Shown: positions 54,627-63,295, numbered from the stretch's first letter. The stretch is 64,000 nt of DNA from Ideonella_A intermedia_A (GCA_943370175.1 CALRPU020000003.1:1-64000), one strand, 5' to 3'. Notes: generated by a model not told the origin, from the sequence alone. Program-made: numbers and translations.

Positions 54627-55346
54627 TCAGGGCGCGGGAAAGAAGCTCAGCACGTCGCGCAGGCTGGTGCCGGTGGCGGTGGGCCGGGTGCCCAGGCGCT
54701 CCAGCGGGAGCCCGGCGCGGTTCACCCACAGGGTGGTGAAGCCGAACCAGGTCGCGCCGATGGCGTCCCAGCCGTTGCTGGACACAAACAGGATGTCTCG
54801 CGCCGGCCGGGCCAGGGCCTTCGGCCCCAGGGCATAGGCGGCCGGGTCGGTTTTGAACCGGCGCGTCGAATGCACGCTGAGCACCGGGTCGATCAAGTCG
54901 GCAAAGCCGGCGCTGCGCACCGCCACGGCGAGCATGTCGGGATCGCCGTTGGACAAGATGCCGGTGGGAATGCCGCGGTCTTTCAGGGCGCGCAGCACGT
55001 CCAGGTTTTCCGGGAAGGCCGACAGGTGGCGGTACTGGTTCATCAGCTGCGCTTCGGCCTCGTCACTCAGGCCCAAGCCCAGGCGTTCGGCGGCGTGGCC
55101 CAGCGCGTCGCGCGTGAGGTCCCAGAAGGGCCGGTAGTGCTCGCCATGGGGGCTGCTCATGCTGACGAGACGGGTGTAATCGATCTGACGGTCGCGCCAC
55201 AGCACGGCCAGTCGCTCGCCGTGGCCTGGGAACAACTGCTCGGCCAGCAGACCCACGCTGTACACGTCGAACAACGTGCCGTAGGCGTCGAACAACACCG
55301 CCGTGGGAGCGGGCGCGCCTTTGCTCCGAGGAGGGTTTGCATCCAT
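54627..55346 (-). CDS. haloacid dehalogenase, type II
   Basis: The 239-residue HAD-superfamily enzyme resembles L-2-haloacid dehalogenases. The nucleophile Asp is in LFDAYGTLFDVYS, and further landmarks are WRDRQIDYTRLVSM, the Ser of GILSNGDPDML, FKTDPAAYALG with the lysine, and FVSSNGWDAIGATWFGF. It hydrolyses the carbon-halogen bond of short 2-halo acids to 2-hydroxy acids. It lies 32 bases upstream of glcB on the same strand, so its hydroxyacid product (for example glycolate) could feed glyoxylate metabolism. Confidence 0.88.
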   Translation of the reverse strand: MDANPPRSKGAPAPTAVLFDAYGTLFDVYSVGLLAEQLFPGHGERLAVLWRDRQIDYTRLVSMSSPHGEHYRPFWDLTRDALGHAAERLGLGLSDEAEAQLMNQYRHLSAFPENLDVLRALKDRGIPTGILSNGDPDMLAVAVRSAGFADLIDPVLSVHSTRRFKTDPAAYALGPKALARPARDILFVSSNGWDAIGATWFGFTTLWVNRAGLPLERLGTRPTATGTSLRDVLSFFPAP

Positions 55347-55446
55347 GCCGTCACTGTATTGCACGATTCAACGGGCATTAACCACCGATTTTGTCGAGGA
55401 TTCGTGACTTGAACAGCATAATCCCGCCCAACAATGGAACGCGGGC
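55347..55446. promoter_or_regulatory. divergent promoter region dehalogenase/LysR
   Basis: This 100-base gap is AT-richer than its surroundings and separates two divergently transcribed genes, the usual place for a LysR-type regulator to bind. TTGAAC on the plus strand near 55408 and TTGAAT on the minus strand near 55369 are weak -35 candidates. No clean T-N11-A dyad was identified. Confidence 0.4.
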
Positions 55447-56352
55447 ATGGACAAGCTCAAGCAGATTGAATCCTTCGTGTCGGTGTCGGCGCGCGGCAGC
55501 CTGACCGCCGCCGCCCAGGCCGAGGGCGTGGCACCCGCGGTCATCGGCCGGCGCCTGGACGCCCTCGAAGAGCGCCTCGGTGTGAAGCTGCTGCTGCGCA
55601 CCACGCGGCGCATCACGCTGACCCACGAGGGCAGCGCCTTCCTGGAGGACTGCCAGCGCTTGCTGGCCGACCTGACCAACGCCGAAGCCAGCGTCAGCGC
55701 CGGCGGCGTCAAGGCCAGCGGCTACCTGCGGGTGACCGCGCCTGCGGGCTTTGGCCGCCGACACGTTGCACCGCTGGTGCCCCGCTTCCTGGCGCAGCAC
55801 CCGGACGTCAACGTCTCGCTGAACCTGAGCGACCGGGTGGTCGACATCGTCAACGAGTCCTACGACTGCGCGGTGCGGGTGGGCGACCTGCCCGACTCCA
55901 GCCTGGTCAGCGTGCGCCTGGCCGACAACCGGCGCCTGTGCGTGGCCACGCCCGCCTACCTGGCCCGGGCCGGCGTGCCCCGCCACCCCGGCGAGTTGTC
56001 GCGCCACCAGTGCCTGACCTTGTCGAGCGACGCCAGCCAAACGCGCGGATGGGCCTTCACAGTCGACGGCGCGGTGACGCACCTGCGGCCCAGCGGCCGC
56101 GTGGACTGCAGCGACGGCCAGGTGCTGCACGACTGGTGCCTGGCCGGGCTGGGCATCGCGTGGCGCTCGACCTGGGAAGTGGAAGGCCAGGTCGCGCGCG
56201 GCGAGTTGGTGACGGTGCTGGAGGAGCACGCCGCGCCGCCGAACGGCATCTACGCCGTGTTCCCGCAACGCAAACACCTGCCGCTGCGCGTGCGGCTGTG
56301 GATCGACTTCCTGAAGCACAGCTACGGCGACCCGGGGTACTGGGGACGCTGA
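55447..56352 (+). CDS. LysR-family transcriptional regulator
   Basis: The 301-residue protein has the N-terminal winged helix (IESFVSVSARGSLTAAAQAE, VIGRRLDALEERLGVKLLLR, TTRRITLTHEGSAFLE) and a substrate-binding domain (GYLRVTAPAGFGRRHVAPLV, YDCAVRVGDLPDSSLVSVRL). It belongs to the CrgA/DmlR-like branch. It is divergent from the dehalogenase-glcB pair, which is its most likely target. Confidence 0.92.
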   Translation: MDKLKQIESFVSVSARGSLTAAAQAEGVAPAVIGRRLDALEERLGVKLLLRTTRRITLTHEGSAFLEDCQRLLADLTNAEASVSAGGVKASGYLRVTAPAGFGRRHVAPLVPRFLAQHPDVNVSLNLSDRVVDIVNESYDCAVRVGDLPDSSLVSVRLADNRRLCVATPAYLARAGVPRHPGELSRHQCLTLSSDASQTRGWAFTVDGAVTHLRPSGRVDCSDGQVLHDWCLAGLGIAWRSTWEVEGQVARGELVTVLEEHAAPPNGIYAVFPQRKHLPLRVRLWIDFLKHSYGDPGYWGR

Positions 56353-56413
56353 CGCCTGCACCCAGGCGAACGCCCCAAACCACGGCGAGCCGCGACGTCG
56401 ACCTGTCCATGCA

Positions 56414-56448
56414 CCACAGGCCGGCAGGTTGCCCCGGCCGGCCTGTGG
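56414..56448. terminator. 12-bp hairpin between convergent genes
   Basis: CCACAGGCCGGC (56414-56425) and GCCGGCCTGTGG (56437-56448) form a perfect 12-bp stem with an 11-base loop between the ends of the LysR gene and the convergent PsiF-repeat gene. No T-run on either side, so termination in both directions is inferred only. Confidence 0.45.
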
Positions 56449-56480
56449 GGGTGGGGCGCGCCTGACAGGCGCTCAGGCGC

Positions 56481-56792
56481 TCAGGCCTTCGCGTCCGCCA
56501 CGCACTTCTTGACGAAGCTGTTCTTCGCAGCGCCGGCCAGTTTCTTTTCGGCGGCCTTGGCGTCGCACGACGCGGCGGCCGGGTTGGCGGCCATGGTGTC
56601 CTTGTTGCATTTCTTCAGGAAGCTGGTCTTGGCAGCGCCCGCCAGCTTCTTTTCCGCGGCCTTGGCGTCGCAGCTGCCCGCGGCCCCCGACGCGGCGGCC
56701 ATCGGCGCCGCACCGGCGTGGCTGGCCGCCTGGCTGGCGGTGGCGAACAGGGCGACACTGGCGAAAGCCAGGGTGGTGATCCAGGTCTTCAT
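56481..56792 (-). CDS. secreted PsiF-repeat protein
   Basis: The 103-residue protein has a signal peptide (TLAFASVALFATASQAA) and two PsiF units, SCDAKAAEKKLAGAAKTSFL followed by KKC, and a near-identical second copy. The paired cysteines at each end of a unit probably form disulfides. PsiF was named for phosphate-starvation induction in E. coli, but its molecular role is unknown. The 105-base DNA repeat period (units near 56502-56570 and 56607-56675) shows internal duplication. Confidence 0.9.
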   Translation of the reverse strand: MKTWITTLAFASVALFATASQAASHAGAAPMAAASGAAGSCDAKAAEKKLAGAAKTSFLKKCNKDTMAANPAAASCDAKAAEKKLAGAAKNSFVKKCVADAKA

Positions 56793-56977
56793 TGTTTCTC
56801 CTCGCGTGGGCGGCGGCGGTATTGCCTGTTGCCGGGGTCATTGAACCATGGTCGTGAGGACCAGGGCAAGGGATCAACGCGCTCGGAGGCCCGGGCGCTG
56901 ACAGACGCCCTGCGTCCCCCGGGCAAGCCCGCGCCGCCGCACCGGAGGCCGAGCGGCGCAGGGCAAGCGCGCGGCCG

Positions 56978-58348
56978 TCACAAGATGCGGCGCGGGTGCG
57001 CCAGCGCTTCGTGGGCGGCATGCAGCCGGCGCACCAGCACGCGGATGAAGGCCTCGTCGAACAGGTGCCGGCAGTTCGGGCTCAGCTGCGCCATCGAGTC
57101 GGGCGTGAAGGACACCGTGGTCGTGGCCTCGGTGACGACCAGGTCGGCGCTGTGGCGGCGCAGGTCGGGGCTGGGTGCCAGGTAGGCCATCTCACCAACC
57201 GACGTGCCCGCGCCCAGGTGCGTCACTTTGTCGCCGTTGCGAAACACGTCCACCCCGCCTGCGGCAATGATGTGGAAGGTGTTGCCCAGGTCGCCCTTGC
57301 GGTAAAGCGCATGCCCGAAGCCGTGGCGTCCCCAGCTCGCGCGGCGCACCACCTCCCACAGTTCGACGTCGCCGAAGCTGGTGAAAAAGTCGAGGCTGCG
57401 CAGCAGGTTGAAGCGCTCGGAGTCGAGCACACCCTGCCACTGGCCCCGCGGCACGTGGCGGTCGGCGATCAGGGCGGACAGGGCTTGCGCAAAGGTGTCC
57501 CAGTCCGCGTAGCGGTCCTTTGGCTCCTTGCTCAAGGCGCGCTGCACCACGGTGTCGACCTCGGGCGCCAGCCCCGAACGCATGGCCACCAGCGGCGGCG
57601 GGTCCATGTGGTAGATCTGGTGCATCAGCGTCGACTGCGACGGCGCGTCAAACGGCGGCCGGCCGGCGATCAGGTGGTACAGCACCGCGCCCAGCGAGTA
57701 CATGTCGGCCCGCGCGTCGAGCGTGCTGCCATCCAGCTGCTCGGGCGACATGTAGGCGAGCGATCCCACGCGGTGGACCTGTGTCACGTCGGACGCCATG
57801 TTCAGCACGCTGCCGAAGTCCGACACCTTGACGTCCATCACCTGACCCTGCGCGTCCAGCAAGGTCAGCAGGTTGGCGGGCTTGACGTCGCGGTGGATCA
57901 GGCCCTGGCGGAACACATAACCCAGCGCCATCGCGCACTTGAAACCCAGTTCGATGACCTGTTCCAACGGCAGCAGGTGGTCCGGGCGGCAGAACGACCG
58001 AAGCGTGCCGCCAGGCACGTACTCCATCACCAGGTAGGGCATCACCGGGTCTGGGATGGCGTCGACGATCTGCACCACGTTCGGGTGCTGCAGGCGGCCG
58101 ACCAAGGCGGCTTCCGCCGCGAAGAAGCGCTCGCTGAAGCGGCCACCCATCGGGTCGCCCTGGGCGAGCTGCTTGACGCGCTTGATCGCCACCTCGCGCC
58201 GATTGAAGTCGTCGTGGCACAGGAAGACTTCGCTGGTGGCGCCGTCACCCAGGCGGCGCAGCACGCGGTACTTGCCGATCATGGCAGGCAGGCCGTCGAG
58301 CGGGCCGCGACCATCGTCGTCCGGGTCGGGCATGGGCAGGGTGGTCAT
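56978..58348 (-). CDS. Ser/Thr protein kinase fused to a cyclic-nucleotide-binding domain
   Basis: The 456-residue protein has a Hanks-type kinase domain at about 24-295: LGDGATSEVFL, Lys in EVAIKRVKQ, HRDVKPANLL, DFGSVLN and MSPEQLDG. All catalytic residues are present. A Crp-like cyclic-nucleotide-binding domain follows at about 315-440 (YRKGDLGNTFHIIAAGGVDV, LGAGTSVGEMAYLAP). No membrane segment and no DNA-binding helix-turn-helix. It probably phosphorylates unknown targets under cyclic-nucleotide control. No phosphatase gene is adjacent. Confidence 0.9.
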   Translation of the reverse strand: MTTLPMPDPDDDGRGPLDGLPAMIGKYRVLRRLGDGATSEVFLCHDDFNRREVAIKRVKQLAQGDPMGGRFSERFFAAEAALVGRLQHPNVVQIVDAIPDPVMPYLVMEYVPGGTLRSFCRPDHLLPLEQVIELGFKCAMALGYVFRQGLIHRDVKPANLLTLLDAQGQVMDVKVSDFGSVLNMASDVTQVHRVGSLAYMSPEQLDGSTLDARADMYSLGAVLYHLIAGRPPFDAPSQSTLMHQIYHMDPPPLVAMRSGLAPEVDTVVQRALSKEPKDRYADWDTFAQALSALIADRHVPRGQWQGVLDSERFNLLRSLDFFTSFGDVELWEVVRRASWGRHGFGHALYRKGDLGNTFHIIAAGGVDVFRNGDKVTHLGAGTSVGEMAYLAPSPDLRRHSADLVVTEATTTVSFTPDSMAQLSPNCRHLFDEAFIRVLVRRLHAAHEALAHPRRIL

Positions 58349-58428
58349 GGGTGCGGCACCTGGGAATGCCGCATTCTTGCGCAAGATCGTCACCGTGGCG
58401 GGGCCCGGTCCGGCCGGGGGGCCAACCG

Positions 58429-58434
58429 TAGAAT
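58429..58434 (+). promoter_or_regulatory. -10 box of argS, predicted leaderless start
   Basis: TAGAAT ends 6 bases before ATG 58441, exactly the same arrangement as at pyrF. Start of transcription is predicted at or next to the start codon, leaving no room for a Shine-Dalgarno sequence. Confidence 0.55.
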
Positions 58435-58440
58435 CGGCCC

Positions 58441-60174
58441 ATGATCCAAGTGAAACAGGCGCTGTTGACCGCCCTGGGCGACGCCATGCGCACGCTCGTT
58501 CCCGACGCCACCCCGGCGGCCGCCTTCGAATCCCCCAAGCAGGCCGCCCACGGCGACTACGCCATCACCGCCGCCATGGCGCTGGCCAAACCGCTCAAGA
58601 AGAACCCGCGCGAACTGGCGCAGGCGCTGGTCGAGGCGCTGCGCGCGCAGCCGGCGGTGGCCGACTGGGTCGAATCGCTGGAAATCGCCGGCCCGGGCTT
58701 CATCAACCTGCGCCTGAAAGCGGCCGCCAAGCAGGCCGTGGTGGCGGAGGTGTTGCAGGCGGGCGCGGCGTTCGGCCACCGTGCGCCGCAGGGCTCGCGC
58801 GTGATGGTCGAATTCGTGTCGGCCAACCCGACCGGTCCGTTGCACCTGGGCCACGCCAGCCAGGCGGCGCTGGGCGACACCGTGTGCAACCTGCTGAGTG
58901 CGCAGGGCCACGAGGTCACGCGCGAGTTCTATTACAACGACGCTGGCGTGCAGATTGCGACGCTGGCCGCGTCCACCAAGGCCCGCATCGACGGCCACCA
59001 GCCGGGCGACCCGCAGTGGCCCGAGAACGCCTACAACGGCGACTACATCGCCGACATCGCCCGGGACTTCATGGCCCGCGCCACCGTCACCGCCGACGAC
59101 CGCGCCTTCACCGCGTCGGGCGACGCCAACGACCTGGACGGCATCCGCCAGTTCGCCGTGGCCTACCTGCGCCACGAACAGGACCTGGACCTGCAGGCCT
59201 TCGGCGTGCGCTTCGACAACTACTTCCTCGAATCCAGCCTGTACAGCAGCGGCCGCGTTGAGCACACGGTGGAGCGCCTGAAGGCCGCCGGCAAGACCTA
59301 CGAGGACGGCGGCGCCCTGTGGCTGCGCAGCACCGACTACGGTGACGACAAGGACCGCGTGATGCGCAAGTCCGACGGCACCTACACCTACTTCCTGCCC
59401 GACGTGGCCTACCACATCGCCAAGTGGGAGCGCGGCTTCCACGAGGCCATCAACGTGCAGGGCAGCGACCACCACGGCACCATTGCCCGGGTGCGCGCCG
59501 GGCTGCAGGCCGCGGGCGTGGGCATCCCGCCGGGCTGGCCGCGCTACCTGCTGCACAAGATGATCACGGTGATGAAGGGCGGGCAGGAGGTGAAGATCTC
59601 CAAGCGCGCTGGCAGCTACGTGACGCTGCGCGACCTGATCGACTGGACCAGCCGCGACGCCGTGCGCTTTTTCCTGATCAGCCGCAAGGCGGACACCGAG
59701 TTCGTGTTCGACATCGACCTCGCGCTGAAGCAGAACGACGAGAACCCGGTCTTCTACGTGCAGTACGCCCATGCGCGCATCTGCTCGATCCTGCAACAGC
59801 ACGTCGCGCGCGGCGGTGACGCGGCCGACGCCGACGGCCAGACGGCCTTGCCCGATGCCGACATGCTGGCGCGCCTGACCGCCCCCAGCGAGCTGGCCTT
59901 GATGCGCAAGCTCGCGGACTACCCCGACATGCTGAGCGCCGCCGCTGCTGGCCTGGCGCCGCACGACGTGGCCTTCTACCTGCGCGATCTGGCCGGCGCT
60001 TTCCACAGCTTCTACGCCGCCGAGCGGGTGCTGACCGACGACGCAATGCTGACCCGTGCCCGTCTCGCGCTGCTGCGCGCCACGCGACAGGTGCTGGCCA
60101 ACGCCCTGGGCGTGCTGGGCGTCAGCGCGCCCCAGCAGATGCACCGCGAGGCCGCCGCGGCGGAGCCGGCGTGA
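58441..60174 (+). CDS. argS: arginyl-tRNA synthetase
   Basis: The 577-residue class Ia synthetase charges tRNA-Arg. It starts with the Add1 domain (GDYAITAAMALAKPLKKNPR). The HIGH-type motif is ANPTGPLHLGHAS, followed by GVRFDNYFLESSLY, QGSDHHGTIARVRAGL and the KMSKS-equivalent KISKRAGSYV. The C-terminal DALR anticodon-binding domain (YVQYAHARICSIL, DLAGAFHSFYAAERVL) completes it. Length is normal. Confidence 0.97.
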   Translation: MIQVKQALLTALGDAMRTLVPDATPAAAFESPKQAAHGDYAITAAMALAKPLKKNPRELAQALVEALRAQPAVADWVESLEIAGPGFINLRLKAAAKQAVVAEVLQAGAAFGHRAPQGSRVMVEFVSANPTGPLHLGHASQAALGDTVCNLLSAQGHEVTREFYYNDAGVQIATLAASTKARIDGHQPGDPQWPENAYNGDYIADIARDFMARATVTADDRAFTASGDANDLDGIRQFAVAYLRHEQDLDLQAFGVRFDNYFLESSLYSSGRVEHTVERLKAAGKTYEDGGALWLRSTDYGDDKDRVMRKSDGTYTYFLPDVAYHIAKWERGFHEAINVQGSDHHGTIARVRAGLQAAGVGIPPGWPRYLLHKMITVMKGGQEVKISKRAGSYVTLRDLIDWTSRDAVRFFLISRKADTEFVFDIDLALKQNDENPVFYVQYAHARICSILQQHVARGGDAADADGQTALPDADMLARLTAPSELALMRKLADYPDMLSAAAAGLAPHDVAFYLRDLAGAFHSFYAAERVLTDDAMLTRARLALLRATRQVLANALGVLGVSAPQQMHREAAAAEPA

Positions 60175-60286
60175 GCCAGCAAACCGCGGCGCACTGTGCC
60201 GCCCACGGCCCGCACCAGCCCGGCACGCGCCTCGGCGCACCGCTTGGCAGCCCCCTTCGCAGTCCCAACGGGATGGAGACCCGCCC

Positions 60287-61063
60287 ATGAGCACCGCCGA
60301 ACGCCGCCAGCGCGACCCCCAGCCCCGCCGGCCCCGCCAGGCGCAGGGTGGCGGCTTCGTGCTGGGCCTGATCGTCGGCCTGTTGGTCGGCCTCGCCCTG
60401 GCCTTGGGCGTGGCGCTGTACGTGACCAAGGTGCCGATCCCCTTTGTCAACAAGGTGCCGCAGCGCAGCGGTGACCGCGACGCCGAAGAACGCGAACGCA
60501 ACCGCAACTGGGACCCGAACAGCCCGCTGTACGGCGGCAACCCGGCCAAGCCGGCGGCACCGGCCACGAACCCCGCCACCAACCCGGTCACCACGGGCGG
60601 CGGCAGCGTGAGCACGCCCGACGCGGCAGGCGGCGACGCCACCACCCCACCCGCCACGGCGACGGCGCCCTCACCCGCCGCGTCGCGTGCGCCCGCGGCG
60701 GCGGCTGGCAGCGCGAGCGCGCGGCCGAACTCGGCGCGCGACCCGGCCGCCATCCTCGCCGACCGACCGACCGCCGTGCCACCGGCGCCTGCGGACACGG
60801 CCTTGTCCACCAAACCCCGCGACGACCCGTTCACCTACTTCGTGCAGGCTGGCGCCTACGGTCGCCCGGAAGACGCTGAACAGCAACGGGCCAAGCTGGC
60901 CATGCTGGGCATCGAATCAAGGGTGACCGAACGCGAGCAGGCGGGGCGCACGGTGTACCGGGTCCGCATGGGGCCGTTCGAGCGGCGCGAGCTGGCCGAT
61001 TCCGCCAAGGAGCGGTTGGAAAGCGCCGCCATCGAGGCGCAGCTGGTGCGGGTCCAGAAGTGA
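60287..61063 (+). CDS. SPOR-domain membrane protein
   Basis: The 258-residue protein has a basic cytoplasmic tail, one membrane segment at about 25-45 (GLIVGLLVGLALALGVALYV) and a Pro/Ala/Thr-rich periplasmic linker. The C-terminal SPOR domain (YFVQAGAYGRPEDAEQQRAK, VYRVRMGPFERRELADSAKE) is at about 185-255. SPOR domains bind denuded peptidoglycan at the division septum. The argS-SPOR-dsbA order is conserved in many Burkholderiales. ATG 60287 starts 112 bases after argS. Confidence 0.9.
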   Translation: MSTAERRQRDPQPRRPRQAQGGGFVLGLIVGLLVGLALALGVALYVTKVPIPFVNKVPQRSGDRDAEERERNRNWDPNSPLYGGNPAKPAAPATNPATNPVTTGGGSVSTPDAAGGDATTPPATATAPSPAASRAPAAAAGSASARPNSARDPAAILADRPTAVPPAPADTALSTKPRDDPFTYFVQAGAYGRPEDAEQQRAKLAMLGIESRVTEREQAGRTVYRVRMGPFERRELADSAKERLESAAIEAQLVRVQK

Positions 61064-61085
61064 GGACCGGCACGCCGCCCGCTGA

Positions 61086-61114
61086 TGAACTTTTGGCAAC
61101 GGCACCGAGTCTGT
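61086..61114 (+). promoter_or_regulatory. candidate sigma-E (RpoE) promoter of dsbA
   Basis: TGAACTT (61086-61092) and GTCTGT (61109-61114), separated by 16 bases, match the general form of RpoE promoters (GGAACTT, 15-16 bases, GTCTGA-like). They lie 46 bases before the dsbA ATG. Envelope-stress control of a periplasmic oxidase is plausible. Confidence 0.45.
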
Positions 61115-61160
61115 GAGTGAATGTGAACTGGCCGCTGGGCCTCTCCAAGGAAAGAACACC

Positions 61161-61796
61161 ATGAACCGCCGCGACTTTTCGACCACGCTGATCGGCCTGA
61201 GCGCCACCGGCATCGCCTTGCCCGCCCTGGCCCAAGGCGGACCCGTCGAAGGCAAGGATTACGTGCGCCTGAGCCAGCCCCAGGCGGTGCCGCCGGGCAA
61301 GATCGAAGTCATCGAGTTCTTCTGGTACGGCTGCCCGCATTGCAATGCCTTCGAGCCGTCGCTGGAAGCCTGGGTGAAGAAGCTGCCTGCCGACGTGGCC
61401 TTCCGCCGCGTGCCGGTGGCCTTCCGCGAGGAAACCTTCGTGGCGCACCAGAAGCTGTTCTACACGCTGGAGGCCATGGGCCAACTGGAGGCGGTGCACC
61501 GCAAGGTGTTCTACGCCATCCACTCCGAGCGGGCCCGTCTGGACAAGCCCGCCGACATCTCGGCCTTCGTCGCGAAGAACGGGGTCGACGCCACCAAGTT
61601 CATGCAACTCTTCGATTCGTTCTCGATCCAGACCAAGGCCACGCAGGCCCGCAAGCTGGCGGAGGCCTACCGCATCGACGGCGTGCCGGCCCTGGGCGTT
61701 CACGGCCGCTTCTACACCTCGGGCACGCTGGCTGGCACCACCGACCGCGCGCTGCAAGTCACTGATTTCCTGATCCAGCAGATCCGCAAGGGCTGA
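61161..61796 (+). CDS. dsbA: periplasmic thiol:disulfide oxidoreductase DsbA
   Basis: The 211-residue protein has a signal sequence with an RR pair (MNRRDFSTTLIGLSATGIAL) and a thioredoxin fold with helical insertion. The active site is CPHC in FFWYGCPHCNAFEP, and the cis-proline loop is DGVPALGV. It introduces disulfides into exported proteins and is reoxidised by DsbB, which is not in the window. AAGGAAAG before ATG 61161 is a good ribosome-binding site. Confidence 0.93.
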   Translation: MNRRDFSTTLIGLSATGIALPALAQGGPVEGKDYVRLSQPQAVPPGKIEVIEFFWYGCPHCNAFEPSLEAWVKKLPADVAFRRVPVAFREETFVAHQKLFYTLEAMGQLEAVHRKVFYAIHSERARLDKPADISAFVAKNGVDATKFMQLFDSFSIQTKATQARKLAEAYRIDGVPALGVHGRFYTSGTLAGTTDRALQVTDFLIQQIRKG

Positions 61797-61842
61797 GCCC
61801 ACGCGGCGCACGCGGTGCGCGAGCGCGGGCTGGAAGTCTGGC

Positions 61843-61848
61843 TAGAAT
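61843..61848 (+). promoter_or_regulatory. -10 box of the lptA-lptB-rpoN operon
   Basis: TAGAAT at 61843-61848, 14 bases before ATG 61863, suggests a transcript start with a very short leader. No -35 match is evident. Confidence 0.5.
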
Positions 61849-61862
61849 AGCCTGCAAGTTCC

Positions 61863-62504
61863 ATGCCCTTCATGACTCCCCCGCGCCCCACTTCCCTTTT
61901 GATCGCCAGCGGTCTGCTGGCCTTGCTGATGGTCGGCGGGCCCGCTCACGCCGAACGGGCCGACCGCAGCAAGCCGCTGGACATCATGGCCGACCAGCAG
62001 GGCACGATCGACATGCTCAAGCGCGTCATCGTGTTCACCGGCAATGTCGTGATCACCAAGGGCACCCTGACCATCAAGGCCGACCGGGTCGAGGTGCGCG
62101 AAGGGGCCGACGGGTTCCGCACAGCGGTGGCCACCGGCGCCGGGCGCGCCGCGACCTTCCGCCAAAAGCGCGACGGCGTGGACGAGTACATCGATGGCCA
62201 GGCCGAACGCCTGGAGTACGAAGAGCGCCGTGAGCTGATCCGCTTCGTCAACAACGCCACGGTGCGGCGCCTGCGCGGCAGCACGGTGGGCGACGAAATC
62301 ACCGGCAATTTGGTCACCTACGACGGCACGAGCGAGCTGTTCACGGTCTCGGGTGGCGCGCCGCGCCCATCGGGATCGCCGGCACCCGCGCAGGGTGAGC
62401 GCGTGCGCGCCGTGCTGGTGCCGCGCGAGGGCACCGAAGCCGCGGCCGCGGCCCAACAGGGCGCGGCGAGCAGCGCTCCCGCCACCACCGGGGCGCCGCG
62501 TTGA
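61863..62504 (+). CDS. lptA: lipopolysaccharide transport periplasmic protein LptA
   Basis: The 213-residue protein has a signal peptide (LLIASGLLALLMVGGPAHA) and the OstA/LptA jelly roll: DIMADQQGTIDMLKRVIVFT, GNVVITKGTLTIKADRVEV, AERLEYEERRELIRFVNNA. It bridges the periplasm to carry LPS from LptBFGC to LptDE. The Ala/Pro/Thr-rich C-terminal 45 residues are an extension. Overlaps lptB (TTGA). lptC, often just upstream, is not present; dsbA is. Confidence 0.93.
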   Translation: MPFMTPPRPTSLLIASGLLALLMVGGPAHAERADRSKPLDIMADQQGTIDMLKRVIVFTGNVVITKGTLTIKADRVEVREGADGFRTAVATGAGRAATFRQKRDGVDEYIDGQAERLEYEERRELIRFVNNATVRRLRGSTVGDEITGNLVTYDGTSELFTVSGGAPRPSGSPAPAQGERVRAVLVPREGTEAAAAAQQGAASSAPATTGAPR

Positions 62505-63295
62505 GCGAGCGCATCGATGGCGCGGCCGGCGCGGCCGTGCAATCCGGGCAGGCGGTGCAGCGACTGGAAGCCAGCGGCCTGCAGAAAAGCTACGGCGCGC
62601 GTCAGGTCGTCAAGGACGTGCACCTCGCTGTGCGCGGTGGCGAGGTGGTGGGCCTGCTCGGCCCCAACGGCGCGGGCAAGACCACCAGCTTTTACATGAT
62701 CGTCGGCCTGGTGCGCGCCGACGCCGGCGCGATCACCATCGAGGGCCAGCGCGTGGAGCGACTGCCCATTCACCGCCGCTCGCGCATGGGCTTGTCTTAC
62801 CTGCCCCAAGAAGCGTCGATCTTTCGCAAGCTCACCGTCGAGGAGAACATCCGCGCGGTGCTGGAACTCCAGTACGGCGACGACGGCAAGCCGCTGAAGC
62901 CCGCGCTCATTGATCAGATGCTCGTCGGCCTGTTGCACGACCTGGGCCTTGAGAAATTGGCGACGACGCCCGCCCCGGCGCTGTCCGGCGGCGAGCGCCG
63001 GCGCGTCGAAATCGCGCGCGCCCTGGCGACTCAGCCCCGCTTCATCCTGCTGGACGAGCCGTTTGCCGGCGTCGACCCGATCGCCGTGATCGAGATCCAG
63101 CGGATCATCGTGTTCCTGAAACACCGCGGCATCGGTGTGCTGATCACCGACCACAACGTGCGCGAGACCTTGGGCATTTGCGACCGCGCCTACATCATCA
63201 GCGAAGGTCGGGTGCTGGCCGAAGGCACGCCCGCCGAGATCGTCGAGAACCCGGACGTTCGCAAGGTCTACCTCGGCGAACACTTCCGCATGTGA
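62501..63295 (+). CDS. lptB: LPS export ABC ATPase LptB
   Basis: The 264-residue ATPase has Walker A LLGPNGAGKTTSFYMIVGLV, Q-loop SYLPQEASIFRKLTVEENIR, signature LSGGERRRVEIARAL, Walker B FILLDEPFAGVDPIAV and H-loop ITDHNVRETL. It powers LPS extraction with LptFG. TTG 62501 overlaps the lptA stop (TTGA). Compared with E. coli LptB it has about 20 extra N-terminal residues. Confidence 0.95.
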   Translation: MSERIDGAAGAAVQSGQAVQRLEASGLQKSYGARQVVKDVHLAVRGGEVVGLLGPNGAGKTTSFYMIVGLVRADAGAITIEGQRVERLPIHRRSRMGLSYLPQEASIFRKLTVEENIRAVLELQYGDDGKPLKPALIDQMLVGLLHDLGLEKLATTPAPALSGGERRRVEIARALATQPRFILLDEPFAGVDPIAVIEIQRIIVFLKHRGIGVLITDHNVRETLGICDRAYIISEGRVLAEGTPAEIVENPDVRKVYLGEHFRM

